Source: Rivibacter sp049446155 (GTDB lineage Bacteria > Pseudomonadota > Gammaproteobacteria > Burkholderiales > Burkholderiaceae_C). Taken from it: DNA of 64,000 bases. Position numbers and translations under genes: made by a program. The notes beneath the pieces were generated by a model. It was not told the origin of the DNA. It ran no database searches and saw nothing but the letters and a program-made list of their open reading frames with translations. The stretch is from the NCBI RefSeq assembly GCF_049446155.1, contig NZ_JBMSEE010000011.1, forward strand, positions 135,247 through 199,246. Direction: 5' to 3'. This document shows positions 1 to 7,678 of this stretch, piece by piece (position 1 is the stretch's first letter; every line of letters starts with the position of its first letter).

Positions 1-1
1 G

Positions 2-199
2 ATCGCCTACGTGCAGCGGCTGCGCATCGAGGACGCCAAGCGCCGGCTCGAACGCACCGACGCGCCGATCGACGAGATCAGCTGGCGGGTCGGCTACGAG
101 GATGCCGCGTTCTTTCGTCGGCTGTTCAAGCGCACGACGGGCATGGCGCCGGGCGCCTACCGCAAGCGCTTTTGCATCCCGGAGTTCGCGCGGCCGTAG
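2..199 (+). CDS. AraC/GlxA-family transcriptional regulator, C-terminal fragment
   Basis: Only the last 65 codons are in the window; the gene begins upstream. The fragment is the second half of an AraC-type DNA-binding domain: a helix with RLRIEDAKRRLE, the turn 'IDEISWRVGYED' and the closing 'FFRRLFKRTTGMAPGAYRKRF', which is the usual AraC family signature. The spacing and wording resemble GlxA-type regulators that carry an N-terminal DJ-1/PfpI-like domain, but that domain cannot be seen here. Its target is unknown. It ends 17 bases before the stop codon of convergent ohrR. Confidence 0.8.
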   Translation: MAYVQRLRIEDAKRRLERTDAPIDEISWRVGYEDAAFFRRLFKRTTGMAPGAYRKRFCIPEFARP

Positions 200-215
200 C
201 GACGCGACGGCTCGC

Positions 216-671
216 TCAGCCGGGGTCGCGCACGGCGCTGACCAGGTTGTCGCGCAGCGCGACGACATCCTTCTGCAGCTTCGAGAACTGGCCGGGCGTG
301 AGGCCGCAGGCGCCGGTGAGGTCGATGGCCGCGGTCTTCTCGCGCAGGTGGCGGCCGCTGCGGGTCAGGCGGATGCGCACGTGGCGCTCGTCGGCGGCAT
401 CGCGCACGCGCTCCACGTAGCCCATGGCCTCGAGCTTCTTGAGGATGGGCGTGAGCGTGTTCGACTCCAGGAACAGCTTCTCGCCCAGGCCGCTGACGGT
501 CTGGTCGTCCTCTTCCAGCAGCGCGACGATCGTGACGTACTGGGTGTAGGTGAGCCCGAGCTGGTCGAGGATGGGCCGGTAGAGCTTGCCGAAGGCGAGG
601 TTCGCCGAATAGACGGCGAAGCACAGGAAGTCGCCCAGCTTCGCGTTCGCCGCGCCGTTGCCTGGTTTCAT
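216..671 (-). CDS. ohrR: OhrR, MarR-family organic-peroxide-sensing repressor
   Basis: A 151-residue winged-helix MarR protein. The N-terminal segment 'LGDFLCFAVYSA' holds the sensing cysteine (C17) conserved in OhrR. A second cysteine, C122 in 'TGACGLTP', suggests the two-cysteine type in which peroxide oxidation forms an intersubunit disulfide. The wing lies around residues 85-105 (RDAADERHVRIRLT). It is divergent from ohr with 198 bp between them, where a 13-bp motif occurs twice. Known family role: repression of ohr until organic hydroperoxides oxidise the reactive Cys. The inference of autoregulation rests on the operator copy next to its own start. Confidence 0.9.
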   Translation of the reverse strand: MKPGNGAANAKLGDFLCFAVYSANLAFGKLYRPILDQLGLTYTQYVTIVALLEEDDQTVSGLGEKLFLESNTLTPILKKLEAMGYVERVRDAADERHVRIRLTRSGRHLREKTAAIDLTGACGLTPGQFSKLQKDVVALRDNLVSAVRDPG

Positions 672-723
672 CTTCGCTCCTTTCGTCGCGCCGAACGCCC
701 GTTCGACCTGGTTCGCAATTTAC

Positions 724-736
724 ATCGAACGCGATT
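724..736. promoter_or_regulatory. Candidate OhrR operator, copy 1 (ohrR-proximal)
   Basis: The 13-bp sequence ATCGAACGCGATT occurs here and again at 820-832, both inside the ohrR-ohr intergenic region. ATCG-AACG-CGAT is an inverted repeat around a 4-bp centre, as expected for a dimeric MarR repressor. This copy is 53 bp upstream of the ohrR start and could mediate autorepression. Assignment is by position and symmetry only. Confidence 0.55.
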
Positions 737-816
737 CAATCGCAACGGCACTAATTTGTAACGGCAGCTTGATCTTGGGCGGTTCGTGCTCCAAGATGAC
801 ACCAATCGCATGCGAT

Positions 817-834
817 GCAATCGAACGCGATTAC
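817..834. promoter_or_regulatory. Candidate OhrR operator, copy 2 (ohr-proximal)
   Basis: The same motif as at 724-736, but with longer symmetry: GCAATCG-AACG-CGATTAC, so that 6 of 7 arm positions pair. It lies 36 bp before the ohr start codon, where a repressor would block transcription. A related CAATCGCA half-site lies just upstream at 803-810. Confidence 0.6.
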
Positions 835-869
835 AAGCCACCCGCCCCACAGAACGATTGGAGCCCTCC

Positions 870-1316
870 ATGACCAAGATCCAGAAAGTCCTTCTCACCG
901 GCAAGACGCACACCACCCCGAGCCAGCGCGAAGGCGCGGCGCGCGGCGGCGAAGGCCGCCTCGACATCCAGCTCTCGTCGCCGCACGACAAGAGCTCGGT
1001 GTATGCCTTCACGGCCGTCCAGTCGCATCCGACCGCGGAGCAGCTGTTCGCCGGCGCCTGGTCGGCCTGCTACATCGCCGCGATCGGCCTGGTCGCCAAG
1101 GAGCGCAACGTGACGCTGCCGCCCGACCTGGCGGTGGACATCGAGGTCGACCTGGGCATGAACGGCAACGCCTACTTGCTGCAGGCGCGCCTGAACGTCA
1201 GCCTGCCCGGCCTGCCGCGCGACACCGCCGAGGCGATTGCCCATGCGGCCGACGAGATCTGCCCGTACTCGAAGGCCACGCGCGGCAACATCGACGTCGC
1301 GCTGAACGTTCTCTGA
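870..1316 (+). CDS. ohr: Ohr, organic hydroperoxide reductase
   Basis: A 148-residue OsmC/Ohr-family thiol peroxidase that reduces organic hydroperoxides in the cytoplasm, normally recycled by lipoylated proteins. The two catalytic cysteines are C67 in 'AGAWSACYIAA' and C131 in 'ICPYSKATRGN', both in family-typical context. Length matches the usual 140-150 residues. The ATG at 870 gives the canonical 'KVLLTGKTHTT' beginning; in-frame sequence further upstream runs through the operator and is rejected. Divergent from ohrR, and followed 82 bp later by a Rof-like gene. Confidence 0.95.
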   Translation: MTKIQKVLLTGKTHTTPSQREGAARGGEGRLDIQLSSPHDKSSVYAFTAVQSHPTAEQLFAGAWSACYIAAIGLVAKERNVTLPPDLAVDIEVDLGMNGNAYLLQARLNVSLPGLPRDTAEAIAHAADEICPYSKATRGNIDVALNVL

Positions 1317-1398
1317 CGCGCCGAGCGGCCGGCCCTGCCCAGCGGGAGCCGGCCGCTCGCACGAGCCACCCACAACCCACGCCAAGCCAAGCCAAGCC

Positions 1399-1653
1399 AT
1401 GAGCACCCTGCCCGCCCCGTACCAGCCGATCAGCTGCGAGTTCCACGACGTGCTGGAAGCGCACGCGACCGTGCGCCAGCCGGTGGCGATCCGCTTTCGC
1501 GACGCCGACGGCGGCGAGCAGCGGCGCGTGGCCACGATCACCGACGTGTTCGCGCGCGCCGGCGCCGAGTACCTCTCGGTCAGCGGCGGCGAAACGCTGC
1601 GTCTGGACCAACTGATCGAGGTCGGCGACGCCCGGCTGGCCGACTTCTGCTGA
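1399..1653 (+). CDS. Rof/YaeO-like Rho-binding antiterminator
   Basis: An 84-residue protein whose opening 'YQPISCEFHDVLEA' and later 'EYLSVSGGETLRLDQLIEV' match the pattern of E. coli Rof (YaeO), a small Sm-like barrel that binds Rho hexamer and inhibits termination. Length is right for the family (about 84-86). Located on the same strand downstream of ohr and possibly cotranscribed. Similarity was judged by eye against the remembered E. coli sequence. A role in stress-time modulation of Rho is only an inference from the neighbour. Confidence 0.75.
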   Translation: MSTLPAPYQPISCEFHDVLEAHATVRQPVAIRFRDADGGEQRRVATITDVFARAGAEYLSVSGGETLRLDQLIEVGDARLADFC

Positions 1654-1689
1654 GCCGTGCTTCGCTCGCACGGCCGGCCGCCTTCTTGA

Positions 1690-3249
1690 TCAGGTCACCG
1701 GCGCGGGGTTGAACAGCACCAGCGCGTTGTGCAGCTTCCACCGCTCGGCCCAGGTGGCCTTGCGGCCGCTGGCAACGTCGAGCATCAGGCGAAACAGCTC
1801 CCAGCCCATCTCCTCGATCGACGCCTGCCCGTCGGCGATGCGCCCGGCGTTGAGGTCCATCAGGTCGTGCCAGCGGCGCGCCAGGTCGCTGCGCGTCGCG
1901 ACCTTGATCACCGGCACCTCGGCCAGACCATAGGGCGTGCCGCGGCCGGTCGTGAAGACGTGCAGGTTCATGCCGGCGGCCACCTGCAGCGTGCCGCAGA
2001 TGAAGTCGCTGGCCGGCGTCGCGGCGTAGACCAGGCCGCGCTCGATGCCGCGCTCGCGCAGGCTTTCGCCCGGCGACAGCACGCCCGAGATCGGCGCGCT
2101 GCCGCTCTTGACGATCGAGCCCATCGCCTTCTCGACGATGTTCGACAGCCCGCCCTTCTTGTTGCCGGGCGTGGTGTTGGCGCTGCGGTCGGCGCCGCCG
2201 CGCTTCAGGTAGGCGTCGTACCACGCCATCTCGCGGATCATCGCTTCGGCGATCTCCGGCGATGCGGCGCGCGCGGTCAGCTGGTCGATGCCGTCGCGCA
2301 CCTCGGTGGTCTCCGAGAACATCACGGTCGCGCCGGCACGCACGAGCAGATCGGTGCAAAAGCCCACCGCCGGGTTCGCGGTGACGCCGCTGAAGGCGTC
2401 GCTGCCGCCGCACTGCACGCCGACCACGAGCGCGCTGGCCGGCACCGTCTCGCGCCGGCGCGCGTTCAAGCGTTCCAGGTGCTGCTCGGCGGTGGCCATG
2501 ATCGAGTCGATCATCGACATGAAGCCGACGTGCGCGTCGTCTTGCAGGCACACGACGTCGAGCGCCGCATCGCCGCCGGCACCGACGATCGGGAACGAGC
2601 CCGGGGGCAGCAGGCGCTCGGGCTGCAGCTTCTCGCAGCCCAGGCTCACCACCATCACCTCGTTGCCGAAGTTCGGGTTGCGCGTGATGTTGCGCAGCGT
2701 GCGGATCGGCACCAAGGCGTCGGGCGCGTCGATCGCGACGCCGCAGCCGTAGGTGTGCTCCAGCGAGACGACGTCGTCGACGTTGGGAAAGCGCGGCAGC
2801 AGTTCGCGCTTGATGCGCTGCACCGCGAAGTCGACCACGCCGGCGACGCACTGCACGGTGCTCGTGATCGCGAGGATGTTGCGCGTGCCGACCGAGCCGT
2901 CGGCGTTGCGATAGCCCTCGAAGCTGAAGCCCTCGAGCGGCTCGAGCGCCGGGCGCGGCGCATCGGCGATCGGCAGCGCGTCGAGCGCGCGCGCCGGCGG
3001 CATCTCGAGCAGGCGCTCATGCACCCAGCCGCCGCGCGGGATCGCCCGCGTCGCGCGGCCAATGACCACGTTGTAGCGCCGCACCGCGTCGCCGGGCGCC
3101 AGGTCCACGAGCGCGACCTTGTGGCCCTGCGGCACCTTTTCGACCAGGGTCAGGCCGTCGTCGAACACGGTGCCGGCCGGCAGGCCGCCGTCGTTGGCCA
3201 CGATGGCCACGTTGTCGCGCGCATCCATGCGGATCGTGAGTGGCTTCAA
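1690..3249 (-). CDS. garD: Galactarate dehydratase GarD (UxaA/GarD family)
   Basis: Converts galactarate to 5-keto-4-deoxyglucarate; iron-dependent and cytoplasmic. The protein follows E. coli GarD from the SAF-like N-terminal part ('MDARDNVAIVANDGGLPAGT') to the extreme C-terminus 'LVLFNPAPVT', with 'YGCGVAIDAPDALVPIRT', 'GCEKLQPERLL' and 'CGGSDAFSGVTANPA' in order. I choose the TTG at 3249 (519 residues, close to GarD's 523) because a perfect GGAGG (3255-3259) precedes it by 5 bases and the protein then starts where GarD does. The ATG at 3351 would translate a dispersed repeat. Operon with the TctC receptor and TalrD-like gene upstream. Confidence 0.9.
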   Translation of the reverse strand: MKPLTIRMDARDNVAIVANDGGLPAGTVFDDGLTLVEKVPQGHKVALVDLAPGDAVRRYNVVIGRATRAIPRGGWVHERLLEMPPARALDALPIADAPRPALEPLEGFSFEGYRNADGSVGTRNILAITSTVQCVAGVVDFAVQRIKRELLPRFPNVDDVVSLEHTYGCGVAIDAPDALVPIRTLRNITRNPNFGNEVMVVSLGCEKLQPERLLPPGSFPIVGAGGDAALDVVCLQDDAHVGFMSMIDSIMATAEQHLERLNARRRETVPASALVVGVQCGGSDAFSGVTANPAVGFCTDLLVRAGATVMFSETTEVRDGIDQLTARAASPEIAEAMIREMAWYDAYLKRGGADRSANTTPGNKKGGLSNIVEKAMGSIVKSGSAPISGVLSPGESLRERGIERGLVYAATPASDFICGTLQVAAGMNLHVFTTGRGTPYGLAEVPVIKVATRSDLARRWHDLMDLNAGRIADGQASIEEMGWELFRLMLDVASGRKATWAERWKLHNALVLFNPAPVT

Positions 3250-3273
3250 GCAGTCCTCCAATTCAAGCGGACA

Positions 3274-3347
3274 CCGCGGATCCGGCTTTGCCGGTCCGCT
3301 GGTGGCGCCCCCTCGAGGGGGAGGCGCCGCAGGCGCTTCGGGGGTGG
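3274..3347 (-). repeat. Stop-anchored intergenic repeat, copy R1
   Basis: About 74 bp nearly identical to copies at 35762-35839 and 43080-43152. Read on the minus strand it has CCCCC, then a GCGCC-TTCGG-like hairpin region, a CCCCCTC-GAGGGGG palindrome and a GACCGGCAAAGCCGG hairpin. It begins 3 bases after the TctC stop codon and ends before the garD ribosome-binding site. Probably an RNA-structured 3' element; function unknown. Confidence 0.8.
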
Positions 3348-3350
3348 TCA

Positions 3351-4313
3351 TCAGTCTGCAGAGATCTTGCCCACCTCGATCACCTTCTTCCAGCGCGCGA
3401 ACTCGGCGGCCTGGAAGGCGGTGAACTGGTCCGGCGTGTTGCCGCTGATCTCGAAGCCGAGATCGAGCAGCTTGGGCTTGACGGCCGGGTCGTTGAGCGC
3501 CGCGACGATGCCCTCGTGCAGCCTGGCCTTGATGTCGCCGGGCAGGCCCTTGGGCGCCGCGAAGGCCTGCCACGAGTAGACCGTCACGCCCTTGAAGCCG
3601 AGCTCGTCCATCGTCGGCACCTCGGGCAGCAGCGGCGAGCGCCTGGCGCTCGTGATCGCCAGCGGACGCAGCTTGCCGGCCTTGATGTTGGGCAGGCCGG
3701 TGTTGATGTTCATGAAGCTCGCATCGACGGTGCCGGCCAGCAGGTCCTGCATCGCCGGCGCGCCGCCCTTGTAGGGCACGTGCACCGCCTGCGTGCCGGT
3801 CTCCTGCCAGAACAGCTCGGCGGTCAGGTGGTCCGAGGTGCCGTTGCCGGCCGACGCGAACATCATCTTGCCGGGGTGGGCCTTGATGAAGGCCAGCAGC
3901 TCGGCAAACGACTTGTGCGGCGAGCCGGCCGGCACCGCGAGCACGTTGGGCGCCTGCACCGCGACGGTGATGTAGTCGAAGTCCTTCAGCGGGTCGTAGC
4001 CCGCGTTCTTGATCAGGTGCGGGCCGATCACGAAGGGCCCGAGCGACGAGACAAAGACGGTGTAGCCGTCGGGCGCCGCGCGCTTGGCCTGCGCCGCGCC
4101 GACCGTGCCGCCCGCGCCGGCCTTGTTGTCGACGATGAAGGTTGCGCCCAGGCGCTCCTGCAGCTTGGCGCCGACGGTGCGCGCGATCATGTCGGTCGAG
4201 CCGCCGGGCGGAAAGGGCACGAGCAGCGTGACCGGCTTGGCCGGCCAGGCCTGCGCATGAACGCCGGCGGTCGCGGCGAGGCCGAGGGCCAGGGTGGCGA
4301 GGATCTTTCGCAT
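3351..4313 (-). CDS. TctC/Bug-family periplasmic solute-binding receptor
   Basis: A 320-residue tripartite tricarboxylate transporter receptor. The ATG at 4313 gives a clean signal peptide (about residues 1-21, ending VHAQA), followed by the family signature 'WPAKPVTLLVPFPPGGSTD' and later 'AGAGGTVGAAQ'. No TctA or TctB membrane subunit lies nearby, which is common because Burkholderiales carry many orphan Bug receptors. Position between two galactarate dehydratases suggests an aldaric acid ligand, as inference. Its TGA abuts the garD leader and a repeat. Confidence 0.9.
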   Translation of the reverse strand: MRKILATLALGLAATAGVHAQAWPAKPVTLLVPFPPGGSTDMIARTVGAKLQERLGATFIVDNKAGAGGTVGAAQAKRAAPDGYTVFVSSLGPFVIGPHLIKNAGYDPLKDFDYITVAVQAPNVLAVPAGSPHKSFAELLAFIKAHPGKMMFASAGNGTSDHLTAELFWQETGTQAVHVPYKGGAPAMQDLLAGTVDASFMNINTGLPNIKAGKLRPLAITSARRSPLLPEVPTMDELGFKGVTVYSWQAFAAPKGLPGDIKARLHEGIVAALNDPAVKPKLLDLGFEISGNTPDQFTAFQAAEFARWKKVIEVGKISAD

Positions 4314-4413
4314 CGCTTGTCTCCAGTGGTGGTGGTGCGACGGGTTCGTGCCCGTTCGAGATGGATGTCGGGATGGAAGCGGCCGGCGCGCGCCGGCAAG
4401 GGTCAACGGGTCC

Positions 4414-5559
4414 TCAGGAGCGCTCGCCGAATTCGGCCTGCTCGCGCGTCCAGGCGCGCGCCTGCTCGCTCAGGCTCAGGCCGAGGCCGGGACGGGTGGG
4501 GACGCGCATGCGGCCGCGCTCGATCTCGAGCCGCTCGTTGAACAGCGGCTCGAGCCAGTCGAAGTGCTCGACCCAGGGCTCGCTCGGCGATGCCGCGGCC
4601 AGGTGCACGTGCAGTTCCATCGCGAAGTGCGGCGCCACCATCAGGCCGGCGGCCTCGGCCTGCGCGGCGATCTTCAGGTAGGGCGTGATGCCGCCGACGC
4701 GCGGCGCGTCGGGCATCAGCCAGTCGCAGGCGCGATGGCGGATCAGCTCGCCGTGCTCGAGCGCGCTGGTCAGCATCTCGCCGGTGGCGATCGGCGTGTC
4801 GAACTGGCGCGCCAGCGCGGCGTGGCCCTCGTGGTCGTAGGCGTCGAGCGGCTCCTCGATCCACACGAGGCCAAAGTCCTCGAACGCGCGGCACATGCGC
4901 TGCGCGCCCGGGCGGTCCCATTGCTGGTTCGCGTCGACCATCAGCGCGACGCCCTCGCCCAGGTGCTTGCGCACCGTCGCGACGCGCTCGATGTCTTTCG
5001 CGCGGTCCGGCTGGCCGACCTTGAGCTTGACGCCGCCGATGCCGCGCTCGACCGAGGCCTGCGCGTTGACCAGCAGTTCGTCCAGCGGCGTGTGCAGGAA
5101 GCCGCCCGAGGTGTTGTAGCAGGCGACCGAATCGCGATGCGCGCCCAGCAGCTTGGCCAGCGAGAGCCCGGCGCGCCGCGCCTTGAGGTCGTACAGCGCG
5201 ACGTCGAAGGCGCCGATCGCCTGCGTTGCCAGGCCGCTGCGACCGACCGATGCGCCGGCCCAGCACAGCTTGTTCCACAGCCGCGCGATGTCGTTCGCGT
5301 CCTCGCCGAGCAGCGCCGGCGCCAGCTCCTTCGCGTGCGCGAACTGGCCGGGTCCGCCGGCGCGCTTGGCATAGCTGAAGCCCAGCCCCTCGTGGCCGCC
5401 CGCGGTGCGCACCTCGGCGAACAGCATCGCGATCTCGGTCATCGGCTTCTGGCGGCCGGTGAGCACCTTGGCGTCGCTGATCGGCGTCTTCAGCGGCAGG
5501 GTGCAGGACGACAGGCGCAGCCAGCGGATGCGGTCGTCGGCGCTCGGGTTTACGCTCAT
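4414..5559 (-). CDS. L-talarate/galactarate dehydratase (mandelate racemase superfamily)
   Basis: A 381-residue enolase-superfamily enzyme. The catalytic set is visible: K178-x-K180 ('GVKLKVGQ'), metal ligands D209 ('VDANQQW'), E235 ('WIEEPLDAYD') and E261 ('ATGEML'), and H311 ('APHFAMELH'). These positions and the opening 'PLKTPISDAKVLTGRQKP' parallel Salmonella TalrD. It dehydrates galactarate or talarate to keto-deoxy-aldarate. First gene of the TalrD-TctC-GarD operon. Its start codon abuts a LacI-type operator. Having both GarD and a TalrD-type enzyme suggests use of more than one aldarate stereoisomer. Confidence 0.85.
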   Translation of the reverse strand: MSVNPSADDRIRWLRLSSCTLPLKTPISDAKVLTGRQKPMTEIAMLFAEVRTAGGHEGLGFSYAKRAGGPGQFAHAKELAPALLGEDANDIARLWNKLCWAGASVGRSGLATQAIGAFDVALYDLKARRAGLSLAKLLGAHRDSVACYNTSGGFLHTPLDELLVNAQASVERGIGGVKLKVGQPDRAKDIERVATVRKHLGEGVALMVDANQQWDRPGAQRMCRAFEDFGLVWIEEPLDAYDHEGHAALARQFDTPIATGEMLTSALEHGELIRHRACDWLMPDAPRVGGITPYLKIAAQAEAAGLMVAPHFAMELHVHLAAASPSEPWVEHFDWLEPLFNERLEIERGRMRVPTRPGLGLSLSEQARAWTREQAEFGERS

Positions 5560-5571
5560 GGTAACGTTATC
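5560..5571. promoter_or_regulatory. LacI-type operator O1
   Basis: GGTAACGTTATC, a palindrome around a central AACGTT as used by LacI/GntR-type regulators. It directly abuts the ATG (5559) of the TalrD-like gene. A near-identical inverted partner sits at 5627-5638, 67 bp centre to centre. Likely bound by the divergently encoded LacI protein. Confidence 0.7.
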
Positions 5572-5626
5572 ATCTCGACTCAAAAGAGAGCACATCTCAT
5601 GGATGCGCCGTTGTCTCCGGTTGAAT

Positions 5627-5638
5627 GCTAACGTTACC
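5627..5638. promoter_or_regulatory. LacI-type operator O2
   Basis: GCTAACGTTACC, the reverse-complement-like partner of the site at 5560-5571 (11 of 12 positions). The 67-bp spacing is about six helical turns and could let one tetramer or two dimers bridge the divergent promoters. It is 70 bp before the regulator's ATG. Confidence 0.7.
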
Positions 5639-5707
5639 ATTCTAGACGATCCAGCAAGACCCCTGGGCGCCATCGGACAATCGCGCCCTTCTTCGCCTCG
5701 CGTTCCC

Positions 5708-6715
5708 ATGCCCGCCACGCCGCGCCCGTCATCCAAGTCCGTGACCCTGCACGACGTGGCGCGCGCCGCCGGCGTGTCGCCGATGACGGCCTCGCGCGCG
5801 CTGCGCGACCCGCAGCTCGTCTCGCCGCCGACGCTCGAGCGCGTGCAGGAAGCGGCGCGCGCGGTCGGCTACATCCCGAACCGCCTGGCCGGCGGGCTCA
5901 AGTCGCAGCGCAGCATGACGATCGGCGCGCTGGTGCCCTTCATCGCGGTGCCGCAGTTCCTGCCGACCGTGCAGACGCTGACCGAGGAGCTCGACCGCGC
6001 CGGCTACCAGCTCGTGCTCGGCCAGACAGGCTACGACCACGCGCGCGAGGCAGCGCTGCTCGACACGCTGCTCGGCCGGCGCGTCGACGGCATCGTCGTC
6101 GCCGGCCTGCTCAACGACAGCGAGGCCGCGCGGCGCCTGCGCCAGCTGGGCGTCCCGGTCGTCGAGACCTGGGACCTGACCGACCGTCCGCTCGACATGC
6201 TGGTCGGCTTCTCGCACGCCAGCGTCGGCAGCGCGGTGGCGGGCTACTTTCTCGCCAAGGGCTGGCAGCGGGTCGGCATCGCGACCGGCGACGACGAGCG
6301 CGCGCTGCGCCGGCGCGCCGGCTTCGTGGCCGCGTTCGGCCGCGAGGTGCCCACGGCCAGCGTCAAGGCGCCGAGCAACCTGGGCCTGGGCCGCGCCGCG
6401 CTGCGCGAGCTGCTGCAGGACCACCCGGACCTGCGCGCGGTGTTCTGCAGCTCCGACGGCCTCGCGCACGGCGTGCTGACCGAGGCGCGCGCGCGCGGCC
6501 TTCGCGTGCCCGAGGACCTCGCGGTGGTGGGCTTCGGCGACGCCGACTTCGCCGCGCACCTCGAGCCGAGCCTGACGACGGTGCACATCGACGGCGCCGG
6601 TATCGGCCGCATTGCCGCGAGCCAGATCCTGGCCGCGTGCCGCGGCCAGCCGCCGCAAGAGCGCGTCGTCGACGTCGGCTTTTGCATCGTCGAACGGCGC
6701 TCGACCGCCGCCTGA
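5708..6715 (+). CDS. LacI/GntR-family repressor of the aldarate operon
   Basis: A 335-residue LacI-family protein. The helix-turn-helix with hinge is at residues 12-60 ('VTLHDVARAAGVSPMTASRALR', 'VGYIPNRLA'), followed by a periplasmic-binding-protein-like sensor domain. The ATG at 5708 gives the normal short leader before the HTH; longer in-frame starts would run through the operators. Divergent from the galactarate operon with two matching operators between, so it very likely controls that operon. The sugar-acid inducer is inferred from the neighbours. Confidence 0.9.
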   Translation: MPATPRPSSKSVTLHDVARAAGVSPMTASRALRDPQLVSPPTLERVQEAARAVGYIPNRLAGGLKSQRSMTIGALVPFIAVPQFLPTVQTLTEELDRAGYQLVLGQTGYDHAREAALLDTLLGRRVDGIVVAGLLNDSEAARRLRQLGVPVVETWDLTDRPLDMLVGFSHASVGSAVAGYFLAKGWQRVGIATGDDERALRRRAGFVAAFGREVPTASVKAPSNLGLGRAALRELLQDHPDLRAVFCSSDGLAHGVLTEARARGLRVPEDLAVVGFGDADFAAHLEPSLTTVHIDGAGIGRIAASQILAACRGQPPQERVVDVGFCIVERRSTAA

Positions 6716-6732
6716 ACCCAGCCGCAAAGACC

Positions 6733-7314
6733 ATGACCGATCCGCTGCTCGTTGACGTGCCCTCGCAGATCGAGACCGAGCGCCTGCTGCTGCGCCCGCA
6801 TCGCGCGGGCGACGGCGCGATCCTGCACGAGGCCCTGGCGGAGTCGATCGACGAGCTGCGCCGCTTCCTGTGGTTCCTGTCGTGGGTAAGCGAGGAACAG
6901 ACGCCCGCGTCGGCCGAGATCCGCTGCCGCCGCGCCGAGGCCGCCTTCATCGCGCGCAGCGACCTGCCCTACCTGATGTTCGAGAAGTCGAGTGGCCGGC
7001 TGGTCGGCTCGGTCGGCCTGCACCGCACCGACTGGCAGCTGCCGAAGACCGAGGTCGGCTACTGGGTGCGGCGCTCGGCCGCCGGGCGCGGTTATGTGAG
7101 CGAGGGCGTGCAGGCGCTCGTGGCCTGGGCGCTCGACAGCCTGGGCGCGGTGCGCGTCGAGCTGGTCACCGACGAGGCGAACCTCGCCTCGCGGCGCGTG
7201 GCCAAGCGCTGCGGCTTCCGGCTCGAAGGCGTGCTGCGCCACCAGCTGCGCGCGCCCGACGGCACGCTGCGCAACAGCTGCGTGTACGCTCGCCTGCCGG
7301 CCCGCGTGGCATAG
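6733..7314 (+). CDS. GNAT acetyltransferase, RimJ/RimL type
   Basis: A 193-residue GNAT protein opening 'IETERLLLRPHRAGDGAIL', with 'EVGYWVRRSAAGRGYVSEGVQALVAWA' as the acetyl-CoA-binding motif A and 'VTDEANLASRRVAKRCGFRLEG' as motif B. This is the pattern of RimJ/RimL and related ribosomal-protein or small-molecule N-acetyltransferases; substrate unknown. Starts 17 bases after the LacI gene and could be read from the same message, but no functional link to aldarates is evident. Confidence 0.85.
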   Translation: MTDPLLVDVPSQIETERLLLRPHRAGDGAILHEALAESIDELRRFLWFLSWVSEEQTPASAEIRCRRAEAAFIARSDLPYLMFEKSSGRLVGSVGLHRTDWQLPKTEVGYWVRRSAAGRGYVSEGVQALVAWALDSLGAVRVELVTDEANLASRRVAKRCGFRLEGVLRHQLRAPDGTLRNSCVYARLPARVA

Positions 7315-7345
7315 GCCCTGTTAAAAGACCCTGAGGTCGGCATCC

Positions 7346-7678
7346 ATGTCGCAAGCGTCGATCCACCCCTGCCTCGAATGCGGCGCCTGCTGCGCGGCCT
7401 ACCGCGTCGACTTCTCGGTCTACGAGCTTCAGGAGCACGGCGGCAGCGTGCCCGACGGCCTCGCCGTCGAGGTCAACGGCAACACGGCGCGCATGCGCGG
7501 TACCGACCACGTGCCGATCCGCTGCGCGGCGCTGGTTGGCACGGTAGGCGTTCGGGCGCACTGCGGCATCTACGAGTGGCGCCCAGGGCCGTGCCGCGAG
7601 CTGGAGCCGGGCAGCTACGGCTGCGAGAAGGCGCGCGCGCGGCACGGGCTCGCGCCGCTGGCGAGCGGCGCTACCTGA
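7346..7678 (+). CDS. YkgJ-family cysteine-cluster protein
   Basis: A 110-residue protein with the YkgJ (CxxCxxCC-type) cluster: 'CLECGACCAAYRVDFS' near the N-terminus, then 'IRCAAL', 'HCGIYEWRPGPCRE' and a final 'YGCEKAR'. These cysteines probably bind zinc or an iron-sulfur cluster. Molecular function of the family is unproven. Its last 8 bases overlap the end of convergent ridA. Confidence 0.85.
   Translation: MSQASIHPCLECGACCAAYRVDFSVYELQEHGGSVPDGLAVEVNGNTARMRGTDHVPIRCAALVGTVGVRAHCGIYEWRPGPCRELEPGSYGCEKARARHGLAPLASGAT

Noticed and set aside
1654..1674. GCCGTGC/GCACGGC hairpin between rof-like gene and garD as a terminator
   Set aside because: A 7-bp stem is present but there is no U-run on either strand; too weak to call.
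3240..4541. Plus-strand frame antisense to the TctC receptor
   Set aside because: Composition is that of a shadow frame, and the receptor on the other strand is unambiguous.
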